From Pollenia angustigena (Eukaryota; Arthropoda; Insecta; Diptera; Polleniidae), in contig OV884059.1 in NCBI GenBank assembly GCA_930367215.1, forward strand, positions 30,123,882 through 30,187,881: DNA of 64,000 bases, in the 5' to 3' direction. Each line of letters begins with the position of its first letter. Positions within the stretch are counted from its first letter, which is position 1. Below the pieces are notes generated by a model. That model did not search any database. It was not told the DNA's origin and saw only the letters and a list, made by a program, of their open reading frames with translations. A program made the position numbers and the translations under genes. This document shows, piece by piece, positions 10,914 through 23,514 of the stretch.

Positions 10914-11070
10914 GAGTTTTAATATTAGTTCTTCTATATACTGCCATGGGTTCCATAATATTTGTTACGCTTGAGGGGGAACTGGATGACATTAGCTCTC
11001 TAGAGACGGCAGTAGCAGCTTCCAAACCATATCCCCGTAGCGAGCTAGCCAATGCGGAAATAAGATCAAG
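10914..11070 (+). CDS. Two-pore potassium channel, coding exon 2 with first membrane segment
   Basis: The exon follows a TTTCTTATTTCTTACATACAG acceptor tract and ends TCAAG|GTAAGT. With exon 1 it continues to residue 128. Residues about 77-96 (VLILVLLYTAMGSIIFVTLE) form a transmembrane helix ending in a Leu-Glu pair, the typical end of M1 in K2P/TWIK channels, followed by GELDD and an extracellular-cap-like stretch ending ELANAEIRS. K2P channels carry leak potassium current at the plasma membrane as dimers. The pore loops (TxGYG) lie in later exons that I do not see. The exact fly paralogue is not identified. Alternative: another small membrane protein, less likely given the LEGE motif and exon layout. 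Confidence 0.75.
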
Positions 11071-13980
11071 GTAAGTACCTTTATTTTTTTTATAGATTCT
11101 TAAAAAAAATATCAAAAAAATGTTAAAATTTTCTAAACAGTTAGAAAACATTTTACTGGCTTTTTCCTGTGAAGTGGTTTCCGTTTTAAGGCTTTATTAA
11201 ACTTTAACAAAGACATTTATTTAAAATAAATAACAAGGCAAACATATAAAAAACCTTTCTGTTGCTTCCCAGAACTGAGTATTAAGGATTTAAAAAGATT
11301 TTTTTTTACTTTATTTATACATAAAAAAAAATAAAGTTTCTAACAAAAAAAGGATTTTTTTATTCATCGTGGTTTTATTCCGATATATTTATTATGTTTT
11401 ATTAAATAAACAGTTTGTTAATAATAACTAGTGGTTAAACAAAAAATTATATTAAATAGATATTAGTGGTATTCAGTGTTTGGTGTAAAAGAGCAGATGT
11501 GTTGAAATTTACATGACCTATTGGCCTCACCCCACAGTGTTCTTCACACTAGTGAAAAATAAAACGTTAACGCAACCAAAACTCACAGATGGCAATTCAA
11601 GTGTATGATCCTGTAGAAAAGGCAACAAAACATACATCCACAAGAAAAATCTATACATCCGTACTTAAATCAATCCGAAGCGGTATCAATAGTACGGTAA
11701 GTACGGATGTTTTTGCATCAAGTTAAGAAATATTGATTCAAGTACAGATTATTCAAGTGCAAAATACTTAACATATCCATATTTAATCCCGAAGACGTAC
11801 TACAAATAATCCGAAAATAAGATTGATTTAACCTTTAAATCACCCTTGTGTGAAAAACCACTCAAAAGGAATAATTTTTACACGATAAATAAAAAAATTG
11901 TGGAGGTACACTTAAGAAACTTCTTGACTTTGTTAGCAATATCAATTTTAGTACGAAATATTTTAGAACTTGCGAAGTAACCCTCGTGTGTGGTTTTCCA
12001 CACATATGTAGTTTGCAGTAAAGACATAATTTTCTGTCGGCAAGTGTGAATATTTTAAATATTGTTGCGAACTGCATGCAATGTGTGTTTAATAAAATGA
12101 GTGTTTATATAAAATACACACAAACCTTGTCTGGTTTGTTGTTGATCACCAACGGGATACATCATTAATGTTACGTTAATCACAACTTTGACTACAAACG
12201 TACTATGGCGTCACGGCAAAGTGGACAGACATTGCATATGTGTGACTAACCACACACGATGGTAACTAACGAAAGTTTTTTGGAGGGTGATTTGACGGTT
12301 AGGTAAAACTAAGATTGAATCATTCTCAAAATGCGCTTGATTCAAGTATTATAAAAATGATTTAATCCAGAATTCATAGTTGAAGTAATCCGAAAGTAAA
12401 TTTGATTGTTTCAAACCTAAATCACTTACTACAGAGAACCAGAGACAGTAGGAGAATATTACTTTACTTTTACTTGTATTTATTATTAACCGTTTCACAC
12501 CTTAAAGAATTTCAGTTATAGAACACCAGCATCATGACCGACATGGGTTCTACTTTAAAAAATTTAATTTAACTAAATGTAAACTAAATGGGAACTTTTG
12601 CTGTTTATTTTACTTTCTAAACATGAAAATAATGTATGTTTTTAATATTGTTCTGCTGTTCTTTTTGTTTCCAAACATCGTTTTTATCTACTTGTGTGGT
12701 GTTGTTGTAGTTAATACAAGAAATTTTGACAAACACCAGCGTATGTACGCATATAAAATTCAATGCTGAGAGTTAAGACTTATACGATTAAAATGCTCAC
12801 TTTGCAAATTTTCTCTCAGAGTGGCACAACCAACGGAAATTTCAATATTTGTTTACTTTGTTGTAAGAATTTTATACTAATTTTAAGAAATTCCGGGATT
12901 GATTTTCGAAAGTAAACCCATTTAGGATTGTTGAAAGTACTTTGTAGTGTTATTCGTACTTAAATTTAAAGTACGGCTGAGTTCCTAAACATCATAATAC
13001 TTTGCAGTCAAAGTCAAAAAAGTATCATAGAGTTTAACTATATCTAGTTTGATTATTGTGTACGCATCGATATTGTTTTTAGTGAACTTTGGTACAGATA
13101 ACATTGTAAAATTTTTCACGGTTGCTTGGTAGAAAGCACTTAAAAAAGCGAGTTGCTTTGCAACTGATGTCTTGTAACTCACCCTACGACTTAGTTTATC
13201 CCGAGTGTTTTTCTTTCTGTGTAGAGAGATCTGCCAGTACGCCGAACTTTATACCCAAAATCCTGAGTGAAACCACAGCCAGCATGTGTTTCTAAAAGGA
13301 GCCTCAGCAGTTACTAGACCAGCACCAAAGTCCCGGCAGGATTGATTCCTGTAATATCATCTAAGGATCTCTTGCAAGCCTTGATTAACTTCTTAGAAGG
13401 AGGTTAAAAGAGGTTACTTTTGCCAAATAACGAGTATTAACTTAACTTGTTTCCTCGAAGGATGCAACACCAAATTGTGAAATATCGATATTTTACATAT
13501 CGTCTTTCGCAAGACCATTGCATCAAATAATGAATACCACCATTATGTTTATTATTGGGTTCATTAAACAATCATAATTAAAAATTAAGTAAATATGTTG
13601 ATTAACTAATATGGCATTTATTTAATATTTGCGACATGTTTAAACTAAAACAGTTTTTTTTTTATTATCTCGGTTTCACAATTTTATTAATGAATTTACA
13701 ATAATTTTTTAAAATATTTACCTCAAATTAATTGTAATTGGTTTAATAATGATTTACACTGGACAAAAATAGAAAGTGTAAATAAATTGTTTTTGATCAT
13801 TCTAGAGTTTTATGAAATTTATGAATTATTCTAAATATTCTAAATATTCTAAATAGTTTATATAGTTTAATGTAAATAAAAGATTATTTATTTCATTCTC
13901 AATAAAATCCGACTTTTCGTTGGTATTCTTTCCAACCTCTTCAGTGATTGAGTTTTTATTAAAATCTGGCAACATTGTAA
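11071..13980. other. Start of intron 2, no coding signal
   Basis: After the GTAAGT donor at 11071 the sequence is AT-rich, with repeated CCGTACTTAAATCAA/GTACGGATG-like words near 11660-11800. The stretch 13225-13400 (GTCCCGGCAGGATTGATTCC) looks like decayed retroelement untranslated DNA. I see no exon with a K2P motif, no RNA gene and no defined terminal repeats. Confidence 0.5.
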
Positions 13981-13982
13981 AC

Positions 13983-14653
13983 ATACATGGGAATTATTAG
14001 TATTGTGGTTATTTTTTGAACTATTTATGGTTTTTAATCCAAATTTTTAATATTTTTAATTAGGCTTAAGTTCATTAAATTTAATTTTCATTAAATTATG
14101 TTTATGAAGAAAGGAATTTTACAACATGAAAATCAATTAAAATTTACTGATAATTTTTCATTCTTGACTCAATCTGGGCTCGAACCCAGGTGTTTACGGA
14201 CAGGTTACCCTGACATGTTTCGATTGCAACCACTCAATCTCCTCAGAGGGCTTGCCGTTTAACACTCGCAGCCATCGACGACTGCTGACGTCATTAGCCA
14301 AACATCAATCCTTAAACCAAATTGTATTTAACCTTTGGTAGATCGAAATTTGCTTTAAGGATTGATGTTTGACTAATGACGTCAGCAGTCGTCGATGGCT
14401 GCGAGTGTTAAACGGCAAGCCCTCTGAGGAGATTGAGTGGTTGCAATCGAAACATGTCAGGGTAACCTGTCCGTAAACACCTGGGTTCGAGCCCAGATTG
14501 AGTCAAGAATGAAAAATTATCAGTAAATTTTAATTGATTTTCATGTTGTAAAATTCCTTTCTTCATAAACATAATTTAATGAAAATTAAATTTAATGAAC
14601 TTAAGCCTAATTAAAAATATTAAAAATTTGGATTAAAATACATGGGAATTATT
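13983..14653. mobile_element. Inverted dimer of a tRNA-derived SINE with 16-bp target duplication
   Basis: The direct repeat ATACATGGGAATTATT stands at 13983-13998 and 14638-14653. Between them, two 281-bp arms (14036-14316 and 14354-14634) are inverted copies that differ at one base that I can find, with a 37-bp spacer. Each arm holds a pol III-like head: TTGAGTGGTTGCAATCG (A-box-like) and GGGTTCGAGCCC (B-box-like), then an AT-rich tail ending GATGAACTTAAGCC-type sequence (here AATGAACTTAAGCC). The minus-oriented copy carries 37 extra 3' bases (13999-14035) also found at 61650. Other copies lie at 25365, 34975, 41385 and 61645. Confidence 0.85.
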
Positions 14654-15824
14654 TCTTTTTTATATTAATTAATTATAAATTTTTACGAATATGCTTTTTT
14701 GAGCCGAATTTCAATTTATAAAGCTCACTTGAAGATTTTCGTTCAGCTAGAAAGGCAGTTGTTACCAAAATTAGACATGATAAAATAATATGGGAATAAA
14801 TTCTACACAGCAATTGATACAAAGCAAACATGGAAGCAAATAAAGGACATTGGCATTATTGGAAAAGAGTTTCGCACTAATGATGTGGATGCTAATGCTC
14901 TGAATGAGAAATTCGTTAATATCTTACAACCTCCGGTACAACCCAATTTCTATGATCGGATTTCTCTTGTTGATCCTTAAAACCCTGAAAATCTATTTTA
15001 CTTTCAATGCTTCAGCTTAAACGACATAGTTGAGTGTTTCCGTGCTGTTACATCTAATGCAGTTGGTCTAGACGATATACATCCACGTTTTATAAAACTA
15101 ATTTTACCATGCATAATTCGTTATGTCAATCACCTTTTTAATACAATTGTTACTACAAGCACATTCCCAGCTGAATGGAAGTATGCCAAAGTTATACCAG
15201 TACCTAAAGCTGATAAAGAATACCGGCCTATATCTATCCTTCCTTATCTCTCTAAGGTTTTTGAACGCCTCTTACATACGCAAATTACTAAATAAATTTA
15301 TGAAAAAACTCTTCTAACTGATAGACAGTCTGGATTTAGATCAAAACATAGCTGCACAACAGCTTTAACTGAAGTAATCGAAAATATACGCAGTAATTTG
15401 GATGAAAGTCAAGTAACTTTCCTGGTTTTGCTAGAACATTCAAAGGCTTTTGACACAGTTGAACACCAAATGCTTCTAATCAAACTTAAAAGAATGTTTT
15501 ACTTTTCTTCACCTGCCTCAAAGTTAATATCATCATACCTGTCCAACAGGCTTTAATCGGAGCAGTTTCTGACCCACTAATACTTTCGAGAGGTGACCCA
15601 CAAGGCTTTATACTTGGTCCACTTCTATATTCACTATATGCTAATGATTTACCCAGAAAAATTTAGCACACTCGTATACAGATGTATGCAGATGATGTTC
15701 AGCTATATCCAAGTTGTTCAACAACATCAGTTCGGCATAAAGTCAATAAGCTTAACAACGATTTAAAAAGAATCCTCAATTAGGCATCAGCTAATGGTTT
15801 GCGAATTTATCCCAAAAAGTCTAA

Positions 15825-16164
15825 TGGCCATTTTCTCATTAGGAGATTATCTGTTTCCCCAACGAAAAACTGCACATTAAAGAAATTTGGTTTTCTCAAT
15901 GTGTAATTTGCTTCGATTTTATCGCAAAGCTAACCGGCACTCATCTGCCAATTATTTATTTTCATTTTACTTGCCGTACAGATAAATTCAATCAGAAGAC
16001 TCCCAACTTTTACATGTATTTTGAGTGGCGTTGCCAGCTGAAAACAATGTTTTTTGTCGGTATATTGAGAAACCCAAAATCGTTAAAGGACAGTTTATCG
16101 GCCAAATAAATTTATGTTAACATTAAGTAACAGACAGTTTGTCGATACATTGAGAAAATGGCCA
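15825..16164. mobile_element. MITE with TAA target duplication
   Basis: The ends TGGCCATTTTCTCA and its inverse TGAGAAAATGGCCA are flanked by TAA (15822-15824, 16165-16167). Removing the insert plus one TAA restores the LINE reading KKS-KCLIICKRS, so the insertion point is supported by protein logic. A second inverted pair (TTTGGTTTTCTCAATGT / ATTGAGAAACCCAAAA) sits inside the ends. Confidence 0.85.
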
Positions 16165-16301
16165 TAAGTGTTTAATAATTTGTAAGAGGTCTTTTATGAT
16201 CAGTGATGAAATAAATATATATCTTGGAGACTCTAAAATCGAATTGGCTAAGTCTGTCAGAAATCTAGGAATTATTTTTAATAGCTCGCTCACCTGTACC
16301 C

Positions 16302-17136
16302 AAGGCGAATTCAACAAGGTAAACTCGTCGCTACAACAATTACAACTCTAACAAAAATAACAGGCATTTTGTTAGTGTAACATATCCGAGTTGTCAAAAT
16401 AGTTGTTTACAAAAAGTGTGAATAAAAAGTAAACAATAAATTTTTTTATTGATTTTTTTATATTTAAAGTTGTGTGTTTATGAACCGATCTAAACAAAAT
16501 TTAATGTATTCTGTGTTTTTGAAGATTTAATGTTAAGGGTGCATTCTGCCATGCATTTATATTAGTTTTTTTTAATCAAAGTGTGTATCAACTTTTAAGG
16601 CACGATGTTTCACATTGGGTTTTTTGACTCGTTTCCAACTAAACCAATTGTGTTGGAGTTCAATTCAGAAATGCTTAGGAGAAGTGGAAAGAATTTTACA
16701 CCAATATTGTTCTTTTATTTTGAGTTTTTTCGAAAGTGAGAGTGTTTTGAACAGTCGGACATGGCTAAATAGACTCAAAATTGCTCAAGGACCCAGCATA
16801 TGCATATAAATTGGAAACAAATGTAGCTTACCAACGCAGCAAAAAAGGACATAGAGGAATAGAAAATTGCAAAATAAGAAGAACAAATTTAAAAATTCTT
16901 ATATGCTGTTTTTTTATTTTCCATTCCCCTTTGTTTTTTTTTACTTGGAACTGCGTTGGTTAACTAGAATTAAGCCACAAATAATTTTTTTGTCATAAAA
17001 TTTTACAAATTAATACAATCACAATTTTTTTTTAATGAAAAACAAAAATAATTAAAAAATACAATTTATTGACAACTCGGATAATACAGCTGACGAACAG
17101 ATGTTCTAAAGAGTTTACCTTGTTGAATTCGCCTTG
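16302..17136. mobile_element. Inverted-repeat element with 9-bp target duplication
   Basis: AAGGCGAATTCAACAAGGT at 16302 and ACCTTGTTGAATTCGCCTT at the right are terminal inverted repeats of about 25 bp, extended by GTTTACTC/GAGTTTAC. CCTGTACCC flanks both sides (16293-16301, 17137-17145). Nine-base duplications occur in Mutator-like and foldback elements, but no transposase is visible here, so the class is open. It landed exactly at the left edge of the element at 17143. Confidence 0.85.
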
Positions 17137-17142
17137 CCTGTA

Positions 17143-17857
17143 CCCATGTTCTGTAACTTTAGTGAGAACTTCTTGCATCGAAAAGATGTGAAACAAAATA
17201 TTCCATCGTTTCTCGAAAAGTGAGAGAAATGTGTGTCTGTAACTCATGTCGAAAACTATCAAAAGAGATTACGTCGTTACGTTATACATGTCATAATATT
17301 GCACTCGAAGCCGATGTGACATTGCAGACGTTCAGAACGCCAGTAACACATATCGTTGACGGCGACCAAAATTTTTAATTTTTCAACGACGGCGGCGAAA
17401 ACACAACCGTCGGCTATACCAAATTGTGTAAAGAGCGACTTTAATGTTTGTTGTTTGCAAACGAGCTTTGAAGACATTCGTATATTTTATAAAAATGTCA
17501 AAAGCAAAATAATAAAACAATGAAAAATGTGCCAAGAATAAAGTATTATTATTATTATTCTTAGCATTATGCATTTTTAATTGTTTTTTTAGTGTTAAAA
17601 TTTTTTCTCGCCCCATTTTTATTCGTGAGTTTATTTGACAGTTCAAAGCGGGAACTTTTTTCACCAAAATGTTACAGACACACTTTTTCTGTAAATTAGC
17701 TAGTAATTTCCTTACGTGACAGCTTGTACTCGCCAAAAAAAGTTACAGACACAGTTAAGCGAGAAAAACAGCTGTTTGTTTCAATTTATGGCATTTTTGT
17801 TTCATTTCACACATTTCAATCAAAAACTTTCTAGACGCGAGAGTTACAGAACATGGG
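17143..17857. mobile_element. CCCATGTTCTGTAACT inverted-repeat element
   Basis: The ends CCCATGTTCTGTAACT and AGTTACAGAACATGGG are inverted. Subterminal TTACAGACACA words recur at about 17236 (inverted), 17672 and 17744. It interrupts the LINE between LTCT and WTGHIN. The reading frames inside are probably chance; one minus ORF of 117 codons has poly-Asn low complexity and no motif. Confidence 0.75.
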
Positions 17858-18848
17858 CACTGGACTGGTCACATTAACCAAGCTTGTGGAAGAACATATA
17901 GTAAGCTAAGAAGTCTATGGTCTAGTCATCACTTTACACCACCTAAGTTAAGAATGTTGTTAGCTAAAACATATTTAATACCCACACTCCTTTACTTATC
18001 GGAAATATTTGCAAGCTGTAGCAGTAATGGCAAGAGGAAAACGAACACATTTAATAACATAACTCGCTATATATTTGGTATAAAAACATTTGAGAGTGTG
18101 TCCTTGTACACTAAACGTATCTCGTGATGATTATTTGAAGCTGAAAAATCTTGTTTTTTTACACAAAATTATAACAACTAAAGAGCCCAGCTACTTATTT
18201 GAAAAACTAACATTTACTTCTTCACCCAGAAATAATTCAATCAGAACTTTTAAGTATCGAGATACAGCATCTTCTCATCAATTTTTTATTTTCACAATTT
18301 ATCTCTGGAACCATCTTGCCACAAACATACAATTCACTAGCAACGCAATAAAGTTTAAAAAATTACTAATGGAATACTTCCTTTAGAATGTTTATTATGT
18401 AGCTGCTTAAAATTTAGAATATTTATTATTATTAATGCTAAAATTATGAATGTTCAATTTGTTTTAAATTTTTGATCTTCTAATATGTATTTAGGTTTAA
18501 GTCGAAACTTTGTGTAAAATTTTTATTAATATTTAATAACTAATCGGATTCTAATACTGTAATTTATAAGATACTGTATCTTGTTGTATTAGAAAGGCAC
18601 CAAATAAATACAAATACAAATTACTTGTTATAGTCCTATTCCCTACATAATGCACAATAATTTTGCTTTAGCCAACCTTTGGAAACATTGAAGCTTCAGA
18701 TATTTACAAATAATCTAAGAAGCATATTTGAAAAAATGTTTAAACTGAAGTTAGAAAAATCCAAAAAAAAAAAAGACAAGAAAAAACAAACTGGCAGGTA
18801 CTCTCTACGTACTAATCAGTTCCCAATCATAAATCCGGCTATTGCTAG

Positions 18849-19339
18849 AAACACAACTGGGCTAAACGACGAATTATTCGCAACGAATATTCGTCACCAG
18901 AAATAGAACAGATTGGTGTATATGAAAGTAAAAAAATTCGGTAAAAATTTCAAAATTAGCGGAAATTCGCCAAAATTTGCTAGCAGCGGCATAATAGCAA
19001 AGTCATCTATTTATTAAAAATCGTTGAAACTGTAAAGAATCAGAAACAAGGAACAAATCGCAAACATGGCTGAAATTCGCGAAAAATTGCAAAATTTGAA
19101 ACAAACCCAAAAACTAATTTGAGATCGCAAAATCGAAATGCAGAGCACAAAAAATGCTGAAGTAATCCATTTCGAGTTTATTCGGATTCTAGAACACACC
19201 CGATTAATAGTTTTTTATAATTAAAAAAAAATTTGGGTCTCGCACTTATTGTGTCTCATTTGACGAATTTACGCAACGATTTCTTGCCGACTAATTCGTC
19301 GTACTATGCGAAGTTCGTCGTTTGTCCCAGTTGTGTTTA
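18849..19339. mobile_element. AACACAACTGGG inverted-repeat element
   Basis: Left AACACAACTGGG..AAACGACGAA and right TTCGTCGTTTGTCCCAGTTGTGTT are inverted repeats of about 30 bp. The interior has repeated AATTCGC/GCGAATT words. No target duplication is obvious and there is no transposase. Confidence 0.7.
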
Positions 19340-20068
19340 TACCATGTGTCTACTTATTTAAAAAGTGTTGCAAAATTTAAAAAAACGCAAAGAACAATAG
19401 AAAGAAAGAAATATTAACATTTCCACCGATAAGTTTAACGTAACAAAAAAAAAATATAAGATCTTGAAAAGACTTTGTTTTAGCATATTTTCACTGGGAT
19501 ACCATAAAATTTAATTATTGAATAAAATTTTATATTTACTTATATCCTATTTGAAGATCTATGATTGCAAAGTCGAACAAGTGCAACTTTTCTCATTTGG
19601 ATATATCAATTGCACGTTTGGTTTTTATAAACGTTCTTGAAGACAGACGTTATGCATTGACTTTTTCTCTCTAAACTCTTGCGAAGGGTAGCAAGAGGCA
19701 AACAGGAATGCATAAGAAACTATGCGATTGCAAAACACTGTAATTTTTTTTCTTTGTATTATCTCATATTTCGATGTCACGTGCGACATTTGCTATCAGT
19801 GCGTCGAAAGTAAATGCAGAATGCTCATCGAATATCGAGAACAAACAGAGATTTTTTATAAAATTAAAATAAGAGAATCCTTACTGAAAAATAAGAAGAT
19901 TTCTGATTTTGGTACTTGTATAAAGTTAGTCACGTGCGACATCAGATTTTTAAAAAAATTAAAATAACAGAATCCTTACTGAAAAAAAAGAAGATTTGTA
20001 ATTTGGTTAAAAATGGGAAAATTATTTGTTGTAAATACATACATTAACTTGCAAACACACATCTACAC

Positions 20069-20350
20069 TAGGGCTTTAACCAAATTTTTGGCATAGTACC
20101 ACGGAGTGGCCAAGATTGTTTTAGTAATGAAAACACCTGACTCCCGTCGTTTTTCGAAAAAAAAAAACCTCCCGCAGGGAAGCAAATTTCTAAAACCTTC
20201 CAAGAAATTTTGAACCGCGATGAATTGTAAGCCGTAGGAAAATTTTTAAATCTAAAGCAGTGGATAAATTCTAAAATAGCATTAAGTGATACGTATAGGA
20301 ATATATACAAATATCAGGTGTATATTTTTTAAAATTTCCGTGAAATAAAA
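20069..20350 (+). mobile_element. TAGGGC mini-element, copy 2 (right end missing)
   Basis: It starts TAGGGCTTTAACC and follows copy 1 (8289-8597) closely through CACGGAGTGGCCAAGA, CCCGTCGTTTTTCG, GAACCGCGATGAATTGTAA and ATATCAGGTGTATA. Homology stops near 20350, before the right terminal repeat. Confidence 0.75.
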
Positions 20351-21602
20351 ATGGCTGTTTTCAAACTTCAACCCGATCCCTGCGTTAACTTTTTTAACAA
20401 TTTAAAATTTTTAATAAATTTTTAATGAATTAAAATTTTTTATAATTTTAAAGCGCAATGAAAGTACCGAGGAAAAGGATATTTATATGGAAAGCCATTT
20501 GTTATTCTTTTATAAATTTTAGTAGCCCGAATTTAAAGAAAGATTCCCAAATAAATTCATATGTACAACATATAATAACATTGTAGGTAGATACATATAT
20601 TTTTTATGCAGTACCTATCAAGTGGTCGAAAATCGGCTACCGGGCGAACCAAGTGCATAGAATACTTCTGTTTATTTAAACACATTTTAACTAAGCTCGT
20701 TTATATATAATTTCGTAAAAGGAGAAACAGAAACAATGTAAATATAATGATGGCAAAAAATGTCACGTGCGACAGGTCACATAACTTCAAAAAAGTGTAA
20801 ATAATTTTTGGTTAAAATCAAAATCATTTTTAAGAGACATTCTAAAATTGCTGAAATCGACGTTTGAATTGTTGGCCATAAAAAACCACTTCTTTTTTTT
20901 TCGTGCAAATGCCTTGTTTTTTTTGGGCAATTATCTTGAAAGCGAAAAAAATGGATCAAAATGAGCAATAGCGCGAACAATGGGGCTAATTTAGGGCTTC
21001 AAGTACAGTTAATTGTCAAAAGAAAAATCCGTTTTATTTAGACTTGTTGTCACTCTAAATGTTCATGACGGTCACGTTAGACATGATGGAAGTATATGCA
21101 TATGGTGGAGACAGTATTATGCGTTTGTGATGTTGAGTGCAACACTAAAAAGTATTTGTTCTAGATCCACCTTTTAGTATACCAAAAGGATAAGAATCCC
21201 GTTTTTAATCGATTTAGCGATGTCCGTCCGTCCGTCCTGCTGGTTGACCGTCTAAAGTTTGTGCATGCAATTTGGTACGTAAGTTTTTATTGAATCGTTT
21301 ATTTCCGAAAACCGTCAAGTGCGCCTTTTTTAGATGTCTGAAATAAACGATTCAATTGTTATAAGGACCAGCCTTTTGAAAATGGTGAGGAACCTCACTC
21401 ATGACCCCAACGTTATTTATAAAACATGAATTTTTCAAAAAAATTTTGTATTAAGTTTATAAAAGAGAGAGACTATAAACGAAAATGGCTTTCATTGCAA
21501 ACGTCTCTTATCTGTAGTTACAATAATTGCTTGTATTCTGAATGGGGATTATATTTTGTTTTTATATATTTTTATATGTTCAAGACAACTTGATGTACAT
21601 AT

Positions 21603-22605
21603 AAGGTTGGTTTTTTTTTAAATATATGACCGTGTATTTTTTCTAAAAATTAGTATGAGCTCAAGTCTAGAAATGTGCCATTTAGTGTGAAAATCATATT
21701 GCAAAAGTTTAAGCTCAAACGGACATTGTCTTCCCGTGCCGAAGAGCCTGAAGTTTTGAAGTTAACTGTTTTTCACAAAATAGCGCCAGTTTTCTACTTT
21801 GACTGATGACTGGTTAAATTTATTACACAAAATAAACTATCAAATGACAGTTTATTTTATTAACTTGACATTGAGTTTATTTTTTTTTTACATAGGAAAA
21901 CTATGTTAGACATTCTTTCAGTTTGTCGGGAATTTTTAAAACCAATATTAAAGAAAATATTTGACAAATGACCGAACAAAAATTCCAAAAAAACTGATTT
22001 AAAAAAAGAAAATACACAAAAATCTTTTAAGTGCATTTTCTAAGTTGGCTCAGCATCACTAACAGACAAAGTTTGATCAAGGGTACTTTTGGAAGCGTCA
22101 GAGTACCAACGAGGACATTCCGATACGTAGGATCGTTTTTTGCTTCTTAACTTTTGTTAGAGTTATTGAAGTCTTAAATTAGCTTAACTCTTCTATCAGC
22201 CATGACGTTAAAACTACCTTCATAACTTCATTACAATTACCTTAATCGTTTTAATGTCGAACTGTTTACTTTACATAACAAACTATGTAGAAATAAATAT
22301 TTTTTTCGAAGTATTTTTACAAGCGCCACGCCAAAACCAAATGGGGGATTCCCCGATTTTTACATAATGCATAAATAGGAAAACAAAATTAGATAGAAGA
22401 TGCCAGAAGCTGCGAAGTAGCGAAAAGTTTTAGTGTTTTCGAGAAAAAAAACGAAGTTTAAATGTAAAATGTAGTTTAATATTTCAAACCTTCAGAGCAC
22501 TTTCGGCACGGGAAAGCAAAGTATATAGTATTTATTCACTAAATGGCACAATCCTAGATGTGAGCACCACTAAAAATCGAGAATCGATTTTAAAAAACCA
22601 CCCTA
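21603..22605. mobile_element. hAT-like element with 8-bp duplication GTACATAT
   Basis: GTACATAT stands at 21595-21602 and 22606-22613. The right end reads AAAAAACCACCCTA (inverse TAGGGTGGTTTTTT) and the left AAGGTTGGTTTTTT. Longer subterminal inversions include GAAATGTGCCATTTAGTG / CACTAAATGGCACAATCC and CCCGTGCCGAAGAG / TTTCGGCACGGG. The 8-bp duplication and TAGGG end place it with hAT elements. It is non-coding. Confidence 0.8.
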
Positions 22606-23171
22606 GTACATATGGGTAAATCCAAAGTGTTGAACGTGACAGTCGTACGCATCAAAAATCTAATAACATTTTAAACGACAAATATTTTTACGTTCTCTTA
22701 GCCCTTAAATTATAGCACTAAGAAAGCACTGTTATCTGTGTTAAAGTTTATGGAGGCCGCGATTCTAGGCCAAAGGTAATGGCAAAGAAGTAGCAGTTCG
22801 AACATGAAAAAAAATAGAAGTAGTTTTTGTGGCCATGTATAAAAAGGCGTAATTCAGCGAAACCTGGCACAATTTTTTAGTCAAACTTCTTTCAGAATTT
22901 TACGTAGCAATGTAACATTAAAATGTCTTCGTTTGATTCCAAAATCTTCTGTATATTTTTTTAAGCCAAAATCTGGGTCGATACGTGACATTTCGAACGT
23001 GAACTTTTTTCCATAATAATTTAACTGAATAATGATTAAAACAAAATAAAAATTTACCGTTAATCCGAATAACATATTGCTCTTTGAACTCTTCCTTAGA
23101 TAACAGACCATGTAAGAAAATTTTTTTTTGGAATAATTTTTATCAAATATCACCTCTTTTAAGGAAGATAA

Positions 23172-23438
23172 TGGTGGTTATTACAAAATACGCGTCGAAG
23201 AAGTGAACATTTACATGAAAACAAAAACAAAACAAAACCAAATTGATAAAAATTGTTTTTGTTTATCATACAAAATTTACAGTTTTTAAAAGAGAAAGAA
23301 ACGCGTTATAACTCTCGCGTTAATTTTATTTTAGAAGTGTATAGATAATAAAAACAATTTTCGTCACTTTGGTTTGGCTATGTTTTTGTTTTCATGTGAA
23401 TGTTCACTTCTTCGACGCGTATTTTGGAATAACCACCA
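23172..23438. mobile_element. MITE with about 55-bp terminal repeats
   Basis: TGGTGGTTATTACAAAATAC and the following CGTCGAAGAAGTGAACATT are repeated in inverse order at the right end (AATGTTCACTTCTTCGACG, AATAACCACCA). The arms continue into CATGAAAACAAAAACA. There is no coding sequence. Confidence 0.8.
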
Positions 23439-23514
23439 ATATTAAAGAAAACATATTACAATAAAACATTCTCACAAATAAGAAATTACTTTTGCACAAC
23501 TTTGCAGTCTGATG

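Larger units (their letters stand above)
14690..18621 (+). mobile_element. Jockey-clade LINE, interrupted by three inverted-repeat elements
   Basis: Pieces of one pol ORF run in order: linker TWKQIKDIGIIGKEF (about 14835), DIVECFRAVTSNAVGLDDIH (15022), VIPVPKADKEYRPISILPYL (15190), LLTDRQSGFRSKHSCTTAL (15312), SKAFDTVEHQMLL (15441), GDPQGFILGPLLYSLY (15593) and the catalytic QMYADDVQLYP (15680). After insertions come KSVRNLGIIF (16253), DWTGH-like WTGHINQACGRTYSKLRSLW (17861) and a C-terminus at 18090-18386. The 3' end is AATAAATACAAATACAAA near 18604-18621. Many stops and frameshifts; 5' truncated. Insertions at 15825, 16302 and 17143 are listed separately. Confidence 0.85.

Noticed and set aside
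10560..11151. Minus-strand ORFs over the channel exons
   Set aside because: They are antisense shadows of the two exons and of the CA microsatellite; the plus strand has the splice sites and membrane segment.
14155..14260. tRNA-like gene with GGGTTCGAGCCC in the palindrome
   Set aside because: The same head occurs in several dispersed copies with a common AT-rich tail, so it is SINE-derived.
17383..17736. Minus ORF of 117 codons
   Set aside because: Low complexity Asn run, no motif, and it lies inside an inverted-repeat element.
18679..18906. Plus ORF of 75 codons rich in Lys
   Set aside because: It runs into the terminal repeat of the 18849 element and has no family motif.
21200..21300. 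Coding or regulatory meaning of the GTCCGTCCGTCC run
   Set aside because: Similar CCGNCCG-rich words at 35405 sit in decayed repeats; nothing beyond a common fly repeat can be supported.
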